Origin: Treponema sp.
GTDB lineage: Bacteria; Spirochaetota; Spirochaetia; Treponematales; Breznakiellaceae
DNA: 6,724 nucleotides
NCBI GenBank assembly: GCA_031268125.1
Contig: JAIRXT010000051.1
Coordinates: forward strand, 1 to 6,724
Direction: 5' to 3'
The notes below the pieces were generated by a model that searched no databases, was not told where the DNA came from, and was given only the letters and a program-made list of their open reading frames with translations. A program made the translations under genes and the position numbers. Positions 5,083-6,724 of this stretch are shown one piece after another (position 1 is the stretch's first letter; every line of letters begins with the position of its first letter).

Positions 5083-6724
5083 ATGAAAGAAGCCGAAGCC
5101 CTGGATGCTATCCTGGAAAGTCCTGAATTTGCCCCGAATATCGTGCTGGAACGGGTTCTGGAGGCCGCGGAGGGGGATTTCGTACCCTTCCCGGCGGATC
5201 TGGACGGGCGGATTGCTGCGGCCCTGCGCAAAAGGGGCATTGAGCGGCTGTATACTCACCAGGGGGAAGTCTGGGAGAAGCTCCGGCAGGGCAAGAATGT
5301 CGTTGTGGTTACGCCTACCGCCTCCGGTAAGACCCTGTGTTACAATCTGCCCTGCCTCCAGGCCATGCTTAAGGACGAACAGGCCCGCTGCCTCTACCTT
5401 TTCCCTACCAAGGCCCTGTCCCAGGACCAGCAGTCGGAACTTAACGAGATGGTTTCCGGCGGCGAGGGGGGAATCCCCATCAAGGCGGCAACCTACGACG
5501 GGGACACCCCGGAGAGCCTGCGGGTGTCCGCCCGGGACACGGGGCGGATTATCATCAGCAACCCCGACATGCTCCACGCGGGGATCCTGCCCAACCATCC
5601 CCGGTGGATCAAATTTTTTTCCAACCTTGCCTATATCGTCATAGATGAGATCCACAGCTACCGGGGGGTTATGGGAAGCCATGTGGCGGATCTGATCCGC
5701 CGGCTCCGCCGGGTTACGGCCTTTTATGGGGCCCGGCCCCAATTCATCCTCTGTTCCGCCACCATCGCCAATCCCCGGGAACTGGCCCAGACCCTTACCG
5801 GGACCGAGGTGGAACTGGTGGACAACAACGGCGCCCCCCGGGGGGAAAAGCGGGTGATCCTCTACAACCCGCCCCTGGTGGATCCGGTGCAGGGCATCCG
5901 CCGCAGCGTGGTTACCGAAAGCCGCCGCTGGATGCTGGCCTTCCTCAAGGGGGGGATTAAGACCATCCTCTTCGCCCACTCCCGGGTAAAGACCGAGGTG
6001 GCCGCGGCCTACGTGAACGAGGACCTTAAAAACATCTTTACTGATAATTCGGGTATCCGGGTGGAGGCCTACCGGGGAGGGCTCCTCCCCAACGAGCGGC
6101 GGGAGATTGAAAGGGGGCTGCGGGACGGGAGCATCCGGGGGGTGGTTTCTACCAACGCCCTGGAACTGGGAATCGACATCGGCGGCCTGGACGCGGCGGT
6201 GGTGGCCGGTTTTCCCGGTTCCTTCAACTCATTCTGGCAGCAGGCCGGCAGGGCAGGGCGCCGGGGGGGACACTCGGTTTCGGTGTTTGTCGCCTCCGCC
6301 TCCCCGCTGGACCAGTTTATCATGAACGATCCGGAGTGGTTCTTCCGTAAAAGCGCCGAAGAGGGCCGTGTCGATCCCGCTAATCCCTACATCCTCAGCG
6401 ATCATGTCAAATGCGCCTGCTTTGAACTCCCCTTCCGGGACGCGGAAATTGGGGCCGAGACCGGATCTGCCGCCCCTCCTGCCGCCCTTTCGCCTGCCCC
6501 GCCGCATCCCGATCCCTTTGGGCCTGCGGTACTTCCGGTGCTGGAATTTCTGGAGGAGGAGGGTATCCTGCGCCATGCCGCGGGCCGCTGGCATTGGGCG
6601 GACCGATCCTTCCCCGCGGAGGGGATCAGCCTCCGTTCTGCGGCCGCGGACAACGTGGTGATCATCGATGTAACCGCCGGGCGCAACCAGGTCATCGGCG
6701 AGATGGACCGGCCCAGCGCCAAGG
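5083..6724 (+). CDS. DEAH-box ATP-dependent helicase, YprA/MrfA/Hrq1 type (C-terminus cut by window edge)
   Basis: The frame is open for 547 codons to the right edge with no stop. Superfamily 2 helicase motifs appear in order: RLYTHQ (55-60), Walker A TPTASGKT (77-84), PTKALSQDQ (108-116), DEIH (188-191) with the family-typical SYRGVMGSHVADLIRRLRR after it, SAT (225-227), FAHSR (297-301), YRGGLLPNERR (330-340), STNALELGIDIGGLD (356-370) and QQAGRAGRRG (386-395). Segments after DEIH and around motif V point to the YprA/MrfA/Hrq1 family, whose Bacillus subtilis member MrfA acts in mitomycin C damage repair and has 3'-5' helicase activity. The family is about 750 residues long, so the C-terminal DUF1998 domain with its metal-binding cysteines should lie beyond the window and cannot be checked. 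A Pro/Ala-rich stretch interrupts residues 457-480. The ATG at 5083 is forced: an in-frame TAA lies at 5074-5076. No Shine-Dalgarno precedes it. Confidence 0.93.
   Translation, partial: MKEAEALDAILESPEFAPNIVLERVLEAAEGDFVPFPADLDGRIAAALRKRGIERLYTHQGEVWEKLRQGKNVVVVTPTASGKTLCYNLPCLQAMLKDEQARCLYLFPTKALSQDQQSELNEMVSGGEGGIPIKAATYDGDTPESLRVSARDTGRIIISNPDMLHAGILPNHPRWIKFFSNLAYIVIDEIHSYRGVMGSHVADLIRRLRRVTAFYGARPQFILCSATIANPRELAQTLTGTEVELVDNNGAPRGEKRVILYNPPLVDPVQGIRRSVVTESRRWMLAFLKGGIKTILFAHSRVKTEVAAAYVNEDLKNIFTDNSGIRVEAYRGGLLPNERREIERGLRDGSIRGVVSTNALELGIDIGGLDAAVVAGFPGSFNSFWQQAGRAGRRGGHSVSVFVASASPLDQFIMNDPEWFFRKSAEEGRVDPANPYILSDHVKCACFELPFRDAEIGAETGSAAPPAALSPAPPHPDPFGPAVLPVLEFLEEEGILRHAAGRWHWADRSFPAEGISLRSAAADNVVIIDVTAGRNQVIGEMDRPSAK

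Noticed and set aside
5068..5979. 303-codon - strand open frame opposite the helicase
   Set aside because: The + strand frame encodes all helicase motifs in order, so the antisense frame is a shadow.

Overview
The window looks like ordinary chromosome from a GC-rich spirochaete of the Treponema group. That assignment is an inference. It rests on the plant/cyanobacterial-style GlgC, a ClpC without the Firmicutes ctsR-mcsA-mcsB context, a lipoprotein with a relaxed lipobox, GC-rich coding sequence broken by one sharply AT-rich promoter island, and recollection of similar proteins in termite-gut treponemes. No rRNA, tRNA, insertion sequence, phage gene or CRISPR array is visible.

Layout. (1) Positions 1-946 hold two small + strand genes for exported proteins: an N-terminally cut protein of unknown function, and a DUF192-family protein whose start overlaps the first gene's stop by 11 bp. 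(2) A 64-bp gap carries a perfect 10-bp inverted repeat. It is followed by a TTG-started 858-codon gene for a ClpC-type AAA+ unfoldase (1011-3587). (3) glgC, for glucose-1-phosphate adenylyltransferase (ADP-glucose pyrophosphorylase), lies on the - strand (4887 down to 3613). It converges on clpC with only 25 bp between the stop codons and no recognisable terminator. (4) An AT-rich divergent region (4888-5082) holds two good tandem promoter matches for glgC, in-phase T-tract repeats and a small hairpin. (5) A DEAH-box superfamily 2 helicase of the YprA/MrfA/Hrq1 type starts at 5083 and runs off the right edge. It is a large real gene with no stop in the window.

Functionally the window is a set of housekeeping modules rather than one pathway: envelope-associated small proteins, protein quality control (ClpC, presumably with ClpP encoded elsewhere), glycogen synthesis (GlgC makes ADP-glucose) and DNA repair or processing (helicase). 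I do not see a convincing new biological system. The points most worth a second look are the inverted repeat before clpC, the tandem glgC promoters in a possibly curved AT-rich island, the possible leaderless start of the helicase, and GlgC's apparent plant/cyanobacterial-type regulatory lysines.
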